The notes under the pieces are model-generated. The model was not told the DNA's origin. It ran no database searches and worked only from the letters and a program-made list of their open reading frames with translations. The translations under genes and the position numbers were made by a program. This document shows, piece by piece, positions 34,962 to 44,228 of a DNA stretch of 64,000 nt (the stretch's first letter is position 1; every line of letters begins with the position of its first letter). Source of the DNA: Polyangiaceae bacterium UTPRO1 (GTDB lineage: Bacteria; Desulfobacterota; Binatia; UTPRO1); NCBI GenBank assembly GCA_002050235.1, contig MWST01000015.1, positions 41,749 to 105,748 on the forward strand, in the 5' to 3' direction.

Positions 34962-36045
34962 GAGCCGTCTCCGCTTCGCCGCGCGCGGCGACGGGGGCCA
35001 CGTCGTATCCCGGTCCGACGGCGCCCAGCTCCGGCGTCCGCAGCGCCGCCGCTGCCGCCACGAGCTGGGCACCGCCGAGTCCGACCGCAGCGGGTACGGC
35101 GCCGCGGGCGGCGACGACAGCCGCCGCATGCACGGCAACCCCGATGCCGACGCGGCTCTCGATGGCGTCGGTCACCACCACCGGCAACCCCGCCTGGGTC
35201 GCCTGGCGCGCCAGTGCCACGAGGCGCGACATGCCGCCGAGCCGCGCCGCTTTCAGCACCACGTGCACGCGCGCTCCCGCCGCGAGCAGCCGCCCGAGGT
35301 CGGCGGAAGAGCGCAGCGACTCGTCGACTGCGACCGGCACGCCCGTGACTCCCGTCAGCATAGCGAGCGCTACGGGGTCGAACCCGCGCAGAGGCTCCTC
35401 GACATACTCGATCCCGTACGGGGCCAGGGCATCGAGCGCCGCCCCGGCCTCTGCCGTCGTCCAGGCACGATTGGCGTCGAGACGCAGGCGCACCACGGTA
35501 CCGACCCGCGCTCTGACGGCGGCGATACGCGTCACCTCGTCGGCTAGCGGCGCCACCCCGACCTTGAGCTTCACCGCGCCGAAGCCCCGCGCTACCGCAT
35601 TTGCCGCGTCGGCACCTGCAGCGTCGGCGGTCGAACCGCCGACGAGCGCTGCCGCCGTCACCACCGCTCCCGGGTCGGCGCCGAAGAGCGCCGCGACGCC
35701 CATGCCCCGCTCGCGCGCTTCGAGATCGAGGAGCGCACCGTCGAGGGCGCACGCCACCGCCGGCGACAACCCTAGCGCATCGGCGTCGAACTGCTCGCGT
35801 ACGGTCGCCAACCTAGGCCGCCGCGCCAGCCGCCCGACGAGGCGCTCGAGCCCGGCCGCCGTCCGCGCCAGCGTCTCTTCGCCGAGCCAGTAAGCGGGGC
35901 TTGCCTCGCCGCATCCGCCGACGCCGTCGGCGCTGGTCACGTGGAGGAGGAAGCCGCGGCGCTCGGTGATCCGGCCGCGCGCGGTGCTCAACGGCCGGCG
36001 GAGCGCCAACGTGAACGGCTCGATGCGCGCTCCGGCGATGATCAC
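34954..36045 (-). CDS. menC: o-Succinylbenzoate synthase
   Basis: The 363-residue protein is in the enolase superfamily. KLKVG carries the catalytic Lys pair region. The three metal ligands are in RLDANRAW, YVEEPL and AVDESLR, with LKAARLGG on the last strands. It dehydrates SHCHC to o-succinylbenzoate. The GTG start overlaps the menA stop in GTGA. MenC homologues can also racemise N-acyl amino acids, but the surrounding men genes settle the role. Confidence 0.9.
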   Translation of the reverse strand: MIIAGARIEPFTLALRRPLSTARGRITERRGFLLHVTSADGVGGCGEASPAYWLGEETLARTAAGLERLVGRLARRPRLATVREQFDADALGLSPAVACALDGALLDLEARERGMGVAALFGADPGAVVTAAALVGGSTADAAGADAANAVARGFGAVKLKVGVAPLADEVTRIAAVRARVGTVVRLRLDANRAWTTAEAGAALDALAPYGIEYVEEPLRGFDPVALAMLTGVTGVPVAVDESLRSSADLGRLLAAGARVHVVLKAARLGGMSRLVALARQATQAGLPVVVTDAIESRVGIGVAVHAAAVVAARGAVPAAVGLGGAQLVAAAAALRTPELGAVGPGYDVAPVAARGEAETARG

Positions 36046-37058
36046 GCGAGCACGCCCACGGCGAGCAGCAGACCGAAGAGCAGGTGCAGCCGTGCCGTCC
36101 CCGCGAGGCTCACGTTCAGCGCGACGCTGGAACGCTGCACGAGCGCTCGTATCTCGCGGACGGCGAGCGGCGCCGTCACCAACGGCAGCAGCAGCCCTGC
36201 GCCCTCCGACGCCGCAACCACCACCACCACGACATACGGCGCCGCGACCAGGAGGACGTACTCGACACGAGTCGCCGCCGCTCCGATCCGCACCGCGAGC
36301 GTGCGCTTTCCGGCGCGCGCATCGGTGGCGATGTCCCGCAGGTTGTTGACGACCAGGATCGCCGTCGCCAGACATGCGACGGGCAGCGACAGCACGATCG
36401 CCAGGCCGCCGACCGCGCCCGTCTGCAGGAGCACCGTTCCCGCCACCGCAACGACGCCGAAGAATACGAACACGAAGAGGTCGCCGAGCCCATGATACGC
36501 TAGCGGCCACGGGCCGGCGGTGTAGGCAACGGCAGCGAGGAGCGAGGCGACGCCGATCACCAAGATCGGCCAGCCTCCGACAACGACGAGATACGCGCCC
36601 ACGATGCCCGCCGCCGCGAGCACGCCGAACGCCGCCGCCCGGACCGTCGCCGGCGCCGCCAGGCCGGCCTGCGTGATCCGCCGCGGCCCGAGACGTTCGT
36701 GGGTGTCGGCGCCGGCGACGAAGTCGTAATAGTCGTTCGCGAGATTGGTGCCGACCTGGATCAGGAGCGCCGCGACCAGCGTCGCGACCGCGACCCCGGC
36801 ATCGAGTTCGTGCGTGCGCATCGCGAGCGCGAGTCCGACGACCACGGGTACGACCGCCGCCGGCAGCGTGCGCGGGCGTGCTGCCGCGAGCCACGGCGCC
36901 AGCCGGGAACCGGCCGGCGGTCGGGCAGAGACCGCCGCTGCCGTCGCTGCCGCGGCGGTCTGCCCCGTGGCGTCGCCGCCCGCAGTGCGGGCCTCGCCGT
37001 CTACCTCCGATACCGCGGCAGGCGCCGACGGCGGCGCACTCCCGGCGCGTTCGCTCAC
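36042..37058 (-). CDS. menA: 1,4-Dihydroxy-2-naphthoate polyprenyltransferase
   Basis: The 338-residue integral membrane protein starts with an Ala-rich, probably flexible 75-residue N-terminus, unusual for MenA. About eight helices follow. The prenyl-diphosphate site is [15 protein letters not shown] and the second acidic motif [12 protein letters not shown]. It attaches the polyprenyl tail to DHNA to make demethylmenaquinone at the inner membrane. The GTG start overlaps the menB stop (GTGA). Confidence 0.92.
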   Translation of the reverse strand: MSERAGSAPPSAPAAVSEVDGEARTAGGDATGQTAAAATAAAVSARPPAGSRLAPWLAAARPRTLPAAVVPVVVGLALAMRTHELDAGVAVATLVAALLIQVGTNLANDYYDFVAGADTHERLGPRRITQAGLAAPATVRAAAFGVLAAAGIVGAYLVVVGGWPILVIGVASLLAAVAYTAGPWPLAYHGLGDLFVFVFFGVVAVAGTVLLQTGAVGGLAIVLSLPVACLATAILVVNNLRDIATDARAGKRTLAVRIGAAATRVEYVLLVAAPYVVVVVVAASEGAGLLLPLVTAPLAVREIRALVQRSSVALNVSLAGTARLHLLFGLLLAVGVLA

Positions 37059-37873
37059 GGCAAGCGCGGGAAGCGCGAGAAGTCGGGCGGCCGGCGCTCC
37101 TTGAAGGCGTCGCGACCCTCCTGCGCCTCCTCGGTCATGTAGAAGAGCAGCGTCGCGTTGCCGGCGAGCTCCTGGATGCCGGCCATGCCGTCGGTCTCGG
37201 CGTTGAAGGCCGACTTCAGGCAGCGCAATGCCGTCGGCGAGAGCGCCAGCATCTCGCGGCACCACTGCACCGTCGTCGCCTCGAGCTCGGCGAGCGGCAC
37301 GACCTCGTTCACGAGCCCCATCGCCAGAGCCTGGCTTGCGGAATACTTGCGGCAGAGGAACCAGATCTCGCGCGCCTTCTTCGGACCGACGAGATGCGCG
37401 AGATAGGACGCGCCGAAGCCGGCGTCGAAGCTGCCTACGCGCGGGCCGGTCTGCCCGAACACGGCGTTGTCGGCAGCGATCGTGAGGTCGCAGACCAGGT
37501 GCAGCACATGGCCGCCCCCGATCGCGTATCCCGCGACCATCGCCACCACCGGCTTCGGGAGGCTGCGGATCAGGCGCTGCAGATCGAGCACATTGAGGCG
37601 CGGCACGCCGTCGGCTCCGACGTAGCCCTGCGAGCCGCGCACGCGCTGATCGCCGCCGCTGCAGAAGGCCTCATTGCCGGCGCCCGTCAGGATGACGACG
37701 CCGGCCGCAGGATCTTCGCGCACCCGCGCGAACGCGTCGATCAGCTCCATCACGGTCTGCGGCCGGAACGCGTTGCGAACCTCGGGACGGTTGATCGCGA
37801 TCTTCGCGATGCCCTCGGCGTGCTGGTAGGTGATGTCCTCGTACGGACGAACGGTGCGCCACTCGATGGTCAT
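37055..37873 (-). CDS. menB: 1,4-Dihydroxy-2-naphthoyl-CoA synthase
   Basis: This 272-residue crotonase-fold enzyme has [12 protein letters not shown] and [35 protein letters not shown], which is distinctive for MenB rather than other hydratases. It closes the second ring of the naphthoquinone from o-succinylbenzoyl-CoA. Full length for MenB. Start and stop overlap menH and menA. No gene for a DHNA-CoA thioesterase (MenI) is in the operon. Confidence 0.95.
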   Translation of the reverse strand: MTIEWRTVRPYEDITYQHAEGIAKIAINRPEVRNAFRPQTVMELIDAFARVREDPAAGVVILTGAGNEAFCSGGDQRVRGSQGYVGADGVPRLNVLDLQRLIRSLPKPVVAMVAGYAIGGGHVLHLVCDLTIAADNAVFGQTGPRVGSFDAGFGASYLAHLVGPKKAREIWFLCRKYSASQALAMGLVNEVVPLAELEATTVQWCREMLALSPTALRCLKSAFNAETDGMAGIQELAGNATLLFYMTEEAQEGRDAFKERRPPDFSRFPRLP

Positions 37874-38754
37874 GCGTCTTCTCCTCGTGAAAGTGAACGT
37901 CGAAACTCGCGGCGCCGCCCGCCGCCGTCGAGGAAATCGCAGACTACGCGCAGGAAGCGCGCAGGCTGCTCGAGATGCGGCAGATGTCCCGCTCCGGCCA
38001 CGATCTCGTGCGTGCCCGCCGCGAAGAGCGGCAGGAGGCTGGCAGCGATGCGGGTGAACTTGGCGTCGCGCTCGCCGCTGACGAGCAGCACCGGCATCGG
38101 CAACGTCTCGAGCTCGCCGCCGAGCCAGGGCTGAGCGCCGAGCCCCATGCCGCGGAGACTCGCCGCGAGCCCCGCCGGCTTGCAGGCTAGGCGCTGACGG
38201 CGGAGCGCGTCGCGCACGGCCTCGGGCTGGCGCGCGAGCGAGCGAAAGAGCGGCAGCGCTTCCCAGCGGCGCACGAAGGCCGCTATCCCCTCGCCTTCGA
38301 TCGCCGCCGCGAGCCGACCATCGGCAGCGCGCCGCCGTGCCCGCAGCGCGGCGCTCTCCAGCCCCGCCGACGCGCTCTCCAGCACCAGGCGCCCGACGCG
38401 CGCCGGGTGCGCAAGCGCCATCTGCAGCGCCACGCGTCCGCCCATCGAGTACCCGAGGACGTCGGCCGACCCTATGCGCAGAGCCGCCAACGTCGCCGCG
38501 ACCAGATCCGCCGCGGCGGCGAGACTCCAGTCGAAGGCGGCATCACGTACCACGGTCGCGCCGTGGCCGGGAAGGTCGATGGCGATCACCCGCCGCTGCG
38601 CTCGGAACGTCGCGCGCGCGGCGGCCCAGCTCTCGTGGCTGCCGGTGAAGCCGTGCAGCAGCACGAGCGGACGGACGGCCCGCGCCGCTCCGCGGACGGG
38701 GCGCTCGTCGGAGAGCGCTACCGTCCCTGCGGCCATCTCGATGCGGCGGATCAT
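37870..38754 (-). CDS. menH: 2-Succinyl-6-hydroxy-2,4-cyclohexadiene-1-carboxylate synthase
   Basis: The 294-residue alpha/beta hydrolase shows the oxyanion region [14 protein letters not shown], nucleophile elbow [15 protein letters not shown] (Ser), [12 protein letters not shown] (acid) and [11 protein letters not shown] (His). MenH removes pyruvate from SEPHCHC to give SHCHC. Its place between menD and menB, with ATGA overlaps at both ends, supports this over a generic hydrolase. The frame extends upstream to 38970, but the start at 38754 matches the menD overlap. Confidence 0.9.
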   Translation of the reverse strand: MIRRIEMAAGTVALSDERPVRGAARAVRPLVLLHGFTGSHESWAAARATFRAQRRVIAIDLPGHGATVVRDAAFDWSLAAAADLVAATLAALRIGSADVLGYSMGGRVALQMALAHPARVGRLVLESASAGLESAALRARRRAADGRLAAAIEGEGIAAFVRRWEALPLFRSLARQPEAVRDALRRQRLACKPAGLAASLRGMGLGAQPWLGGELETLPMPVLLVSGERDAKFTRIAASLLPLFAAGTHEIVAGAGHLPHLEQPARFLRVVCDFLDGGGRRREFRRSLSRGEDA

Positions 38755-40562
38755 TGCGCCTTTGCGCACTGTGCACCGTGCGCCGCCGCGCCGGCCAGGA
38801 TGGCGGCGGCCTCCCGGCGCGCCGCGTCGATCAGCCGCGCGTGCAGCGCCCGCGACGCGGCCCGCTCGACCGGCACCTCGACGACCGTGAACGTCGGCGC
38901 CGCGCGCCAAGCGTCGACCGCCGCCGCTAGCGCGGCGCGGTCCGCCGCCCGCACATAGCGGCCCCCGCACATCGTCACTACGCCGCCGAGCTCGAGCCCG
39001 TGCGGCGTCGCGAAGAAGTTCGCGAACGTCTCGGCATCGAGCCCGGCCTGCGGCAGGAACGAGAAGATGCCGCCGCCGTCGTTGTTGGGAACGACGATGA
39101 GCAGGGGCAAGCTATATCTGGCCGCGATCTGAAGCGCCCCGAGGTCGTGCAGGAAGCTCAAGTCGCCGACGACGAGCGCCGTCGGGACCTCCGCCACGGC
39201 GGCCGCGCCGAGCGCGGTCGCGACGACCCCGTCGATGCCGCTCGCGCCGCGGTTGCACGCGACCGCGAGCGCCGCCGAGCTCCCGCCGACGAAGGTGTCG
39301 AACGCGCGGACCGGCAAGCTGTTGCCGACATGGAGGATCGCAGCCGCGCCGAGCCTTTGTACGACCTCGGTTACGATCGTGCCCTCGAAGAGCGTAGTTT
39401 CACGGACGAGGAGCACGGAAAGCGCTCTGCGCACGGCGCCATCGGTGCGGCGCCACGCGTCGTGCCACGGAGCCGCAGCGGCTGGCACCGCGGCTGGCAG
39501 CGCCGCGGTCAGTGCCTCGGCGAAGGGCCGCGCCTCGGCGCGGACGACGTCGGTCGCGGCGAAGAGCGGATCGGGCCAGCGTCCCGCCGGAGCCACGACG
39601 ACATGGAGAGACGCGCGCGCTGCCGCCAGGAAGCGCTGGAGCGCGGCCGAGACCGGCGGCGCGCCGAACTGGAGAACGGCCTCGGGATGCCAGGCAGCAT
39701 CGCAGAGCCCGCCCTGCAGCAGCGGGTCGTACCCGTCGACGATGCCGGGGCGGTAGTGGCTGCCGAAGCGCAGGCCGGAGAGCGGGTCGGCGAGCAGCGG
39801 CCAACCGAGCCGGTCGGTCAGACGCACCAGGGCTGCGGCGGTCGCGGCGTCGGCAGCCGTTCCCGGTCCGCAGACGACGAGGCCGCGCGGCCGCCCGCCC
39901 AGCGCCGCTGCAACGTGCGCCACCGCCGACAGCGACGGGGCCCCGCTTGCGGCATGGACGCGCGGTACCGACGCCAAGCGCGCCTCCGGCGCCGCAGCGC
40001 CGCGCCGGCGTTCTGCGCCGACGTCGAGCAGCGGTTCGCGCATCGGCAGGTTCACATGCACCGGCCCGCGCGGCGCCTCGGTCGCGGCGGCGACGGCCCG
40101 ATGCGCCAGGGTCCGAAAATAGGCATCGAGATCGACGTCCGCACTCGGCGCCGGCGCATCCACGCTCCACCGCGCGTGCGTCGCGTAGAGCCGCACCTGA
40201 TCGATAGTCTGGGCCGCATGGCAGTCGCGAAGCTCCGGTGGCCGGTCGGCCGTGAGGACGATCAAGGGCACCTCGGCCATTGCGGCTTCGACGACCGCCG
40301 GAAGATAGTTGGCGGCCGCGGTGCCCGAAGTGCAGAGCACCGCCGCCGGCTGTCCGCGCGTCCTCCCCATGCCGAGCGCGAAGAAACCGCCGGCACGCTC
40401 ATCGGTGACGACCCAGGGCCGGATGCCGGCCTGGACGGCCGCCAGCGCCGGCGCAGTCGAGCGCGATCCCGGCGAGATGCAGATGTCGGTCACCCCCGCA
40501 GCGCGCAGCGCCCCCGCAAAGGTGCGCATCGCGCGCGCGTTGGCATTCGACTTCTCCATCAT
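38751..40562 (-). CDS. menD: SEPHCHC synthase (2-oxoglutarate-dependent, thiamine enzyme)
   Basis: The 603-residue enzyme carries CISPGSRSTAPALAA, VLCTSGTAAANYLPAVVEA and the thiamine-binding GDLSFLHDLGALQIAARY to PNNDGGGIFSFLPQ. It condenses isochorismate with 2-oxoglutarate, releasing CO2. Family length is about 550-600. The start is at the ATGATG overlapping the menF stop. Confidence 0.95.
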   Translation of the reverse strand: MMEKSNANARAMRTFAGALRAAGVTDICISPGSRSTAPALAAVQAGIRPWVVTDERAGGFFALGMGRTRGQPAAVLCTSGTAAANYLPAVVEAAMAEVPLIVLTADRPPELRDCHAAQTIDQVRLYATHARWSVDAPAPSADVDLDAYFRTLAHRAVAAATEAPRGPVHVNLPMREPLLDVGAERRRGAAAPEARLASVPRVHAASGAPSLSAVAHVAAALGGRPRGLVVCGPGTAADAATAAALVRLTDRLGWPLLADPLSGLRFGSHYRPGIVDGYDPLLQGGLCDAAWHPEAVLQFGAPPVSAALQRFLAAARASLHVVVAPAGRWPDPLFAATDVVRAEARPFAEALTAALPAAVPAAAAPWHDAWRRTDGAVRRALSVLLVRETTLFEGTIVTEVVQRLGAAAILHVGNSLPVRAFDTFVGGSSAALAVACNRGASGIDGVVATALGAAAVAEVPTALVVGDLSFLHDLGALQIAARYSLPLLIVVPNNDGGGIFSFLPQAGLDAETFANFFATPHGLELGGVVTMCGGRYVRAADRAALAAAVDAWRAAPTFTVVEVPVERAASRALHARLIDAARREAAAILAGAAAHGAQCAKAQ

Positions 40563-41968
40563 GCTTCCAGCGCTGCAGCCGCCGGCGCCGCGCCGGCTCC
40601 CGCCGCAGCAACGGCCGGAGCCAGATACGGGGCGACGAGCGCCCGCATCTTGGCTTCGGTCTCGGCGAACTCGACATCGGCGTCCGAGCCCTCGACGATC
40701 CCGGCGCCGGCCCAGATCTCGAGCGTAGCACCTTCCACGAGCGCGCTCCTGAGCGTCACGACGAGCTCGCCGTTGCCCCCAGCATCCGTCCACCCGAGCG
40801 TCCCCGTGTACCACCCGCGCGTCGGCTCTTCGCGCTCGATCAGAGCGCGCGCGACCGCGGCCGGAACTCCGCAGACGGCCGGTGTCGGGTGCAGTACGCC
40901 GCCGAGCGCGAAGACCGGGAGCGGCTGCGCCGCGAAGGCGCGCACCGGCGTCTCCAGGTGCTGCGCCTCGGGAAGTCGGAGGATCCCGGGAGGCGGCGCC
41001 GGAGCGACATCGGCGCCGGCCGCCGCGAGAGCATCGCGCACCGCCCGCACCACGAGGGCGTGCTCGCGCCCGTTCTTCGGACAGGCGAGGAGCGCTGCGG
41101 CGAGGCGTTCGTCATCCGCGCGATCTGCGCCCCGCGGCGCCGACCCTGCGAGCGCGCTCGCCGCTATCTCCCCCCCGGACCGAGACACGAGCAGCTCGGG
41201 TGTCGAGGCGATGAGGCTCGCGCCGCGGCCAGGACGCACCCAGACGTTGAAGCAGCCGGGTCGTCCGGCGCGGGCACGCGCCAGCACCGCAGCCGGATCG
41301 ATCACCCGATCGGCGATGAGCCGCCGGCGGCGGGCGACCACGATCTTCTGCGCGGCACCCTCGTCGATGAGCGCCCGCGCGCGCGCCACGCGCCGCTGCC
41401 ACTCCTCGCGCTCGCCGGCGTCGGGCGCGGGCGCCCGCAACCGCAGCGCGGGCGCAGCAGCCAGCAGCGGCGCCGCGCCTCCTGCACCGAGCGCAGCCGC
41501 CGTCCCTGCGGCGGCGCGGGCGCCGGCGCCCAACGTCCACGCCGCAGCCTCTTCCATGGTCGCCGCCGTCGCGCCGGCGTTCGCATCCAGCACCGTCGTC
41601 AGCGTCGTCCGGCCGGGCATGCGCGTCCACAGCAAGCGCGGGAGAACGACGCGCGCCGGCGGGTACTCGGGGTCGGGGCCGAGCGTGTCGGAGAACGCGA
41701 AGCCGCCGAGCATGCGCACTGCGGCGGATCCGCCGTCGGGCTCGATGCTCGCGAGCACGCGCGCCGCCGCTGCTGCGGCGGCCGCGAACCGCCCCGCGCC
41801 GCGGGTGCGAACCTCGCGCACGATACCGACCGCGAGCATCGCGCGCCCGCTCGTCGGGTGCTCCCAGAAGACGAGCGGCGAGCTCGGGAAGCGGCCTGCG
41901 AGGGCGAGCAGATCCCCCGGATCGTCGATGACGCGCGTCCGAGCACGGAGCCCGCCGGTCTCACGCAT
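40559..41968 (-). CDS. menF: Isochorismate synthase
   Basis: The 469-residue chorismate-using enzyme has the conserved C-terminal half: ALAGSAPRGADRADDERL, CPKNGREHALVV, LHPTPAVCGVP, WYTGTLGW and GAGIVEGSDADVEFAETEAKM. It converts chorismate to isochorismate, the first committed step. The N-terminal half is rich in Ala and poorly conserved, as usual. The start MRETGGLR overlaps the menG stop by eight bases. A 42043 start would be embedded in menG and is not preferred. Confidence 0.93.
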   Translation of the reverse strand: MRETGGLRARTRVIDDPGDLLALAGRFPSSPLVFWEHPTSGRAMLAVGIVREVRTRGAGRFAAAAAAAARVLASIEPDGGSAAVRMLGGFAFSDTLGPDPEYPPARVVLPRLLWTRMPGRTTLTTVLDANAGATAATMEEAAAWTLGAGARAAAGTAAALGAGGAAPLLAAAPALRLRAPAPDAGEREEWQRRVARARALIDEGAAQKIVVARRRRLIADRVIDPAAVLARARAGRPGCFNVWVRPGRGASLIASTPELLVSRSGGEIAASALAGSAPRGADRADDERLAAALLACPKNGREHALVVRAVRDALAAAGADVAPAPPPGILRLPEAQHLETPVRAFAAQPLPVFALGGVLHPTPAVCGVPAAVARALIEREEPTRGWYTGTLGWTDAGGNGELVVTLRSALVEGATLEIWAGAGIVEGSDADVEFAETEAKMRALVAPYLAPAVAAAGAGAAPAAAALEA

Positions 41969-42734
41969 GGAGCGCCCCGCGCTGCGCTGCTCCCATGCGC
42001 GTTGCGCCCTCCCCCTTCGGCGCCGCCGACCCGGCGGCTGCAACCTCCGCCCGCCTCGCCGTCACGAGCTGGGCGGCGCCGCCGAGCAGCGAGCGCTTGC
42101 GGATCGTCCTGAATCCGGCCGCCACGAGGATCTCGCGGAGCGCCGTCTCGTCGGGCAGGTAGACGGTCGACTCCGGCAGGTAGGCGTAGGCGTCGCGCTC
42201 GGAGAGGAGCGCGCCGATGAACGGTACGACGCGGCGGAAGTAGATAGCGTGACCCCAGCGCAGGAGCGTGCTCGCCGGCCGGTCCACTTCGAGAAGCGCG
42301 AGGCGACCGTCGCAGCGGAGAACGCGGGCGCTCTCGGCGAGCGCCGCTGCGAGATCGGCGAAGTTGCGGAGGGCGAAGCCGGAGACGACGGCATCGATCG
42401 ACGCGTCGGCGAATGGCAGCGCCAGCGCATCGGCACGAACGAGCCCGCAGTCGAGGCGACGTGTCCGTGCCTGGCGCAGCATGCCCGCGGAGAAATCGAT
42501 CCCGACCACGCGCGCCCCCGTTGCCCTAGCCGCCGCCGCGAGATCGCCCGAGCCGCAGGCGAGATCGAGAACGCGCTCGCCGGGCCGCAGCCCGAGCGCC
42601 GCAATCGCCCGGCGCCGCCATCCCCGATCGATGCCGAAGGTCATGAGGCGGTTCATGAGGTCGTAGCGCGGCGCGATGCGGTCGAACATCGCTTCGACGA
42701 CCGCACGCTTGTCGTCGGCGGCAGGCAGGGTCAT
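41961..42734 (-). CDS. menG: Demethylmenaquinone methyltransferase
   Basis: The 257-residue SAM-dependent methyltransferase has FDRIAPRYDLMNRLMTFGIDRGWRR, VLDLACGSGDLA and SGFALRNFADLAAAL, the UbiE/MenG motifs. It methylates demethylmenaquinone in the last step. As no ubiquinone genes are in the window, menG is the better name. First biosynthetic gene of the operon, ten bases after the MerR-type regulator gene. Confidence 0.93.
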   Translation of the reverse strand: MTLPAADDKRAVVEAMFDRIAPRYDLMNRLMTFGIDRGWRRRAIAALGLRPGERVLDLACGSGDLAAAARATGARVVGIDFSAGMLRQARTRRLDCGLVRADALALPFADASIDAVVSGFALRNFADLAAALAESARVLRCDGRLALLEVDRPASTLLRWGHAIYFRRVVPFIGALLSERDAYAYLPESTVYLPDETALREILVAAGFRTIRKRSLLGGAAQLVTARRAEVAAAGSAAPKGEGATRMGAAQRGALHA

Positions 42735-42744
42735 GGGCGCGCTC

Positions 42745-43500
42745 TCATTGCCAGCGGACGCCCAGCCGCGCCTCGGAGGCGACCTTGAGCGCCACCTCGA
42801 GCGGCCCGCGCTCGCCGCTCTTCTTCAGACGCTTGAGAGCGCGGTTCACTAGGACGCGCTGAAAATGGTGCGCGACGAGCGCGGTGACCAGCGGCAGGAT
42901 GTCCTTGAACGCGGCGCTCACTGCTTCGGGATCGGCCTCGCGGCCGCGCGTACGCTTGCGAACGTACAGGTCGAAGAGGTCGATCGCTCCGTCGACCGTC
43001 TTGCGGATGGCGCGGTCGTGCTTCACCGCGAGGGCCAGGAGCCGCGTCAGCGGAAAACCGTAGCTCAAGATCTGGAGCGCGCCGCGTGCGATCCGCAGGT
43101 CGCCCTCGGTGTAGCGCCGCGAGCCATCGGCTTGCTCCTGCGCCTCGGCCAAGCCGGCGCGCTCCACCGACGCGAGGAGGGCGGGCGGGATGCCGAGCCG
43201 TCGCGCCGCTGCCTCGCTGTCGTAGCCGGACTCGGGCGACTCCTCCTCGATCGCCGTGAGAAGAGCACGGTCGGATTCTGCGCGCTCCCCTTTCTCGAGC
43301 AGCATCGCTATCGCTTTGAGCGAAAAGCCGCGCGACGCCATCGAACGGATGAGCCGCAGCCGGTCGAGGTGGAGGTCGTCGTAGATCGCGTTGCGCCCCT
43401 CGCGTGCCGGGCCGGGGAGGAGCCGGATCGTCTGGTAGTAGCGGATGGTATCGACCGGGAAGCCCGACTGCCGCACGATCTCGATCAGCGAGTACGCCAT
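42745..43500 (-). CDS. MerR-family transcriptional regulator of the men operon
   Basis: The 251-residue protein has a MerR N-terminal winged helix with TIRYYQTIRLLPGPAREGRNAIYDDLHLDRLRLI, followed by a second HTH-like block (SEAAARRLGIPPALLASVERAGL) and a helical C-terminal domain without the Cys ligands of metal-responsive MerR proteins. It is the first gene of the men operon and the obvious regulator candidate. The effector is unknown, and a quinone or lipid ligand would be inference. It lacks a strong ribosome binding site. AAGAG falls inside the inverted repeat described next. Confidence 0.82.
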   Translation of the reverse strand: MAYSLIEIVRQSGFPVDTIRYYQTIRLLPGPAREGRNAIYDDLHLDRLRLIRSMASRGFSLKAIAMLLEKGERAESDRALLTAIEEESPESGYDSEAAARRLGIPPALLASVERAGLAEAQEQADGSRRYTEGDLRIARGALQILSYGFPLTRLLALAVKHDRAIRKTVDGAIDLFDLYVRKRTRGREADPEAVSAAFKDILPLVTALVAHHFQRVLVNRALKRLKKSGERGPLEVALKVASEARLGVRWQ

Positions 43501-43506
43501 GAGCCG

Positions 43507-43536
43507 TGACTCTTAGAGTAATCGCTCGAAGAGTCA
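43507..43536 (-). promoter_or_regulatory. Likely autoregulatory operator of the men operon
   Basis: TGACTCTT (43507-43514) and AAGAGTCA (43529-43536) form a perfect 8-bp inverted repeat with a 14-base spacer, starting only seven bases upstream of the merR-type start codon. On the transcribed strand the near arm contains the AAGAG that would serve as a weak ribosome binding site. MerR proteins bind dyads of about this size. I could not define a -35/-10 pair with confidence. Confidence 0.5.
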
Positions 43537-43625
43537 ATCGGCTGGAAAGCGGCCGCGACCGCTGCGAACGTCAGGCCGCGGGAACTATACCGACGACCGT
43601 GCTCGGCGCCACGAGCGCGCCGCCC

Positions 43626-44156
43626 TCAATAACTCACGACGAAGACGGCAGCGCAGCCGCGATCGACCCAGACGCCGCCCCCGTCGGCGCCCCAGGTATC
43701 GTAGCGGCGGCATGGTGCGTCGCTCAGTCGGCGTTCGAGACGGACCCGACCCCAGGGCCGCATGGGACAATACTGCGGTCGGTAGCGATCCGACTTGCAG
43801 GTGATGCGGTAGACGCCGACGGGTCCGACGCGGGGGCCGGGACGAATGGGAGCGCTCATCCACGGCACCACGGTGAAGATCGCGCGGCAGCCCTCGCGTA
43901 CCCAGACGCCGCCGCCGTCGGGGTCGGCGCCCCAGGTGTCGTATTCGCGACACGGCGCTTTACTGAGACGCCGCTCGAGTCGTACCCGGCCCTGCGCGTA
44001 GGTCCGGCAGTAGGAGTGACGGTGGGCTTCCGACTCGCAGCGGATCGACCGGGCGGGATAGATCGGAGCGTGGCGGCTCTCGGGCCACGCCGTCGCGGCG
44101 AGCAGCAGCGACGCCGCCAGCAGACCGCACGATGCCAGAGATCGAAGGCCCGTCAT
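43626..44156 (-). CDS. Exported protein with two DUF3011 repeats
   Basis: The 176-residue protein has a signal peptide (SLASCGLLAASLLLAATAWP) and two DUF3011 copies. Each carries a CESEAHRHSYC or CKSDRYRPQYC start, GRVRLERRLS-APC and a WVREGCRA or WVDRGCAA end, with conserved Cys and Trp. DUF3011 has no known function. The paired cysteines suggest disulfides in the periplasm. GAGGAGGAG precedes the chosen ATG. Separate from the men operon. Confidence 0.85.
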   Translation of the reverse strand: MTGLRSLASCGLLAASLLLAATAWPESRHAPIYPARSIRCESEAHRHSYCRTYAQGRVRLERRLSKAPCREYDTWGADPDGGGVWVREGCRAIFTVVPWMSAPIRPGPRVGPVGVYRITCKSDRYRPQYCPMRPWGRVRLERRLSDAPCRRYDTWGADGGGVWVDRGCAAVFVVSY

Positions 44157-44228
44157 CCTCTCCTCCTCCCGCGCGAAAATTACCGAGGTGCGTGGCGCTC
44201 GACAACCTCGCATTCACTCGACTACCGC

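Noticed and set aside
34962..35138. Longer N-terminus for menE
   Set aside because: It runs antisense-free but inside menC with Arg/Ser-rich sequence; the GTG overlapping the menC stop is the natural start.
35360..35390. GGTCGAACCC resembling a tRNA T-arm
   Set aside because: It is within menC and lacks acceptor and anticodon stems.
39000..42788. Long open frame on the plus strand (over 1200 codons)
   Set aside because: It lies antisense to menD, menF and menG with Arg/Ala-rich composition and no motif. It is a high-GC shadow of the real genes.
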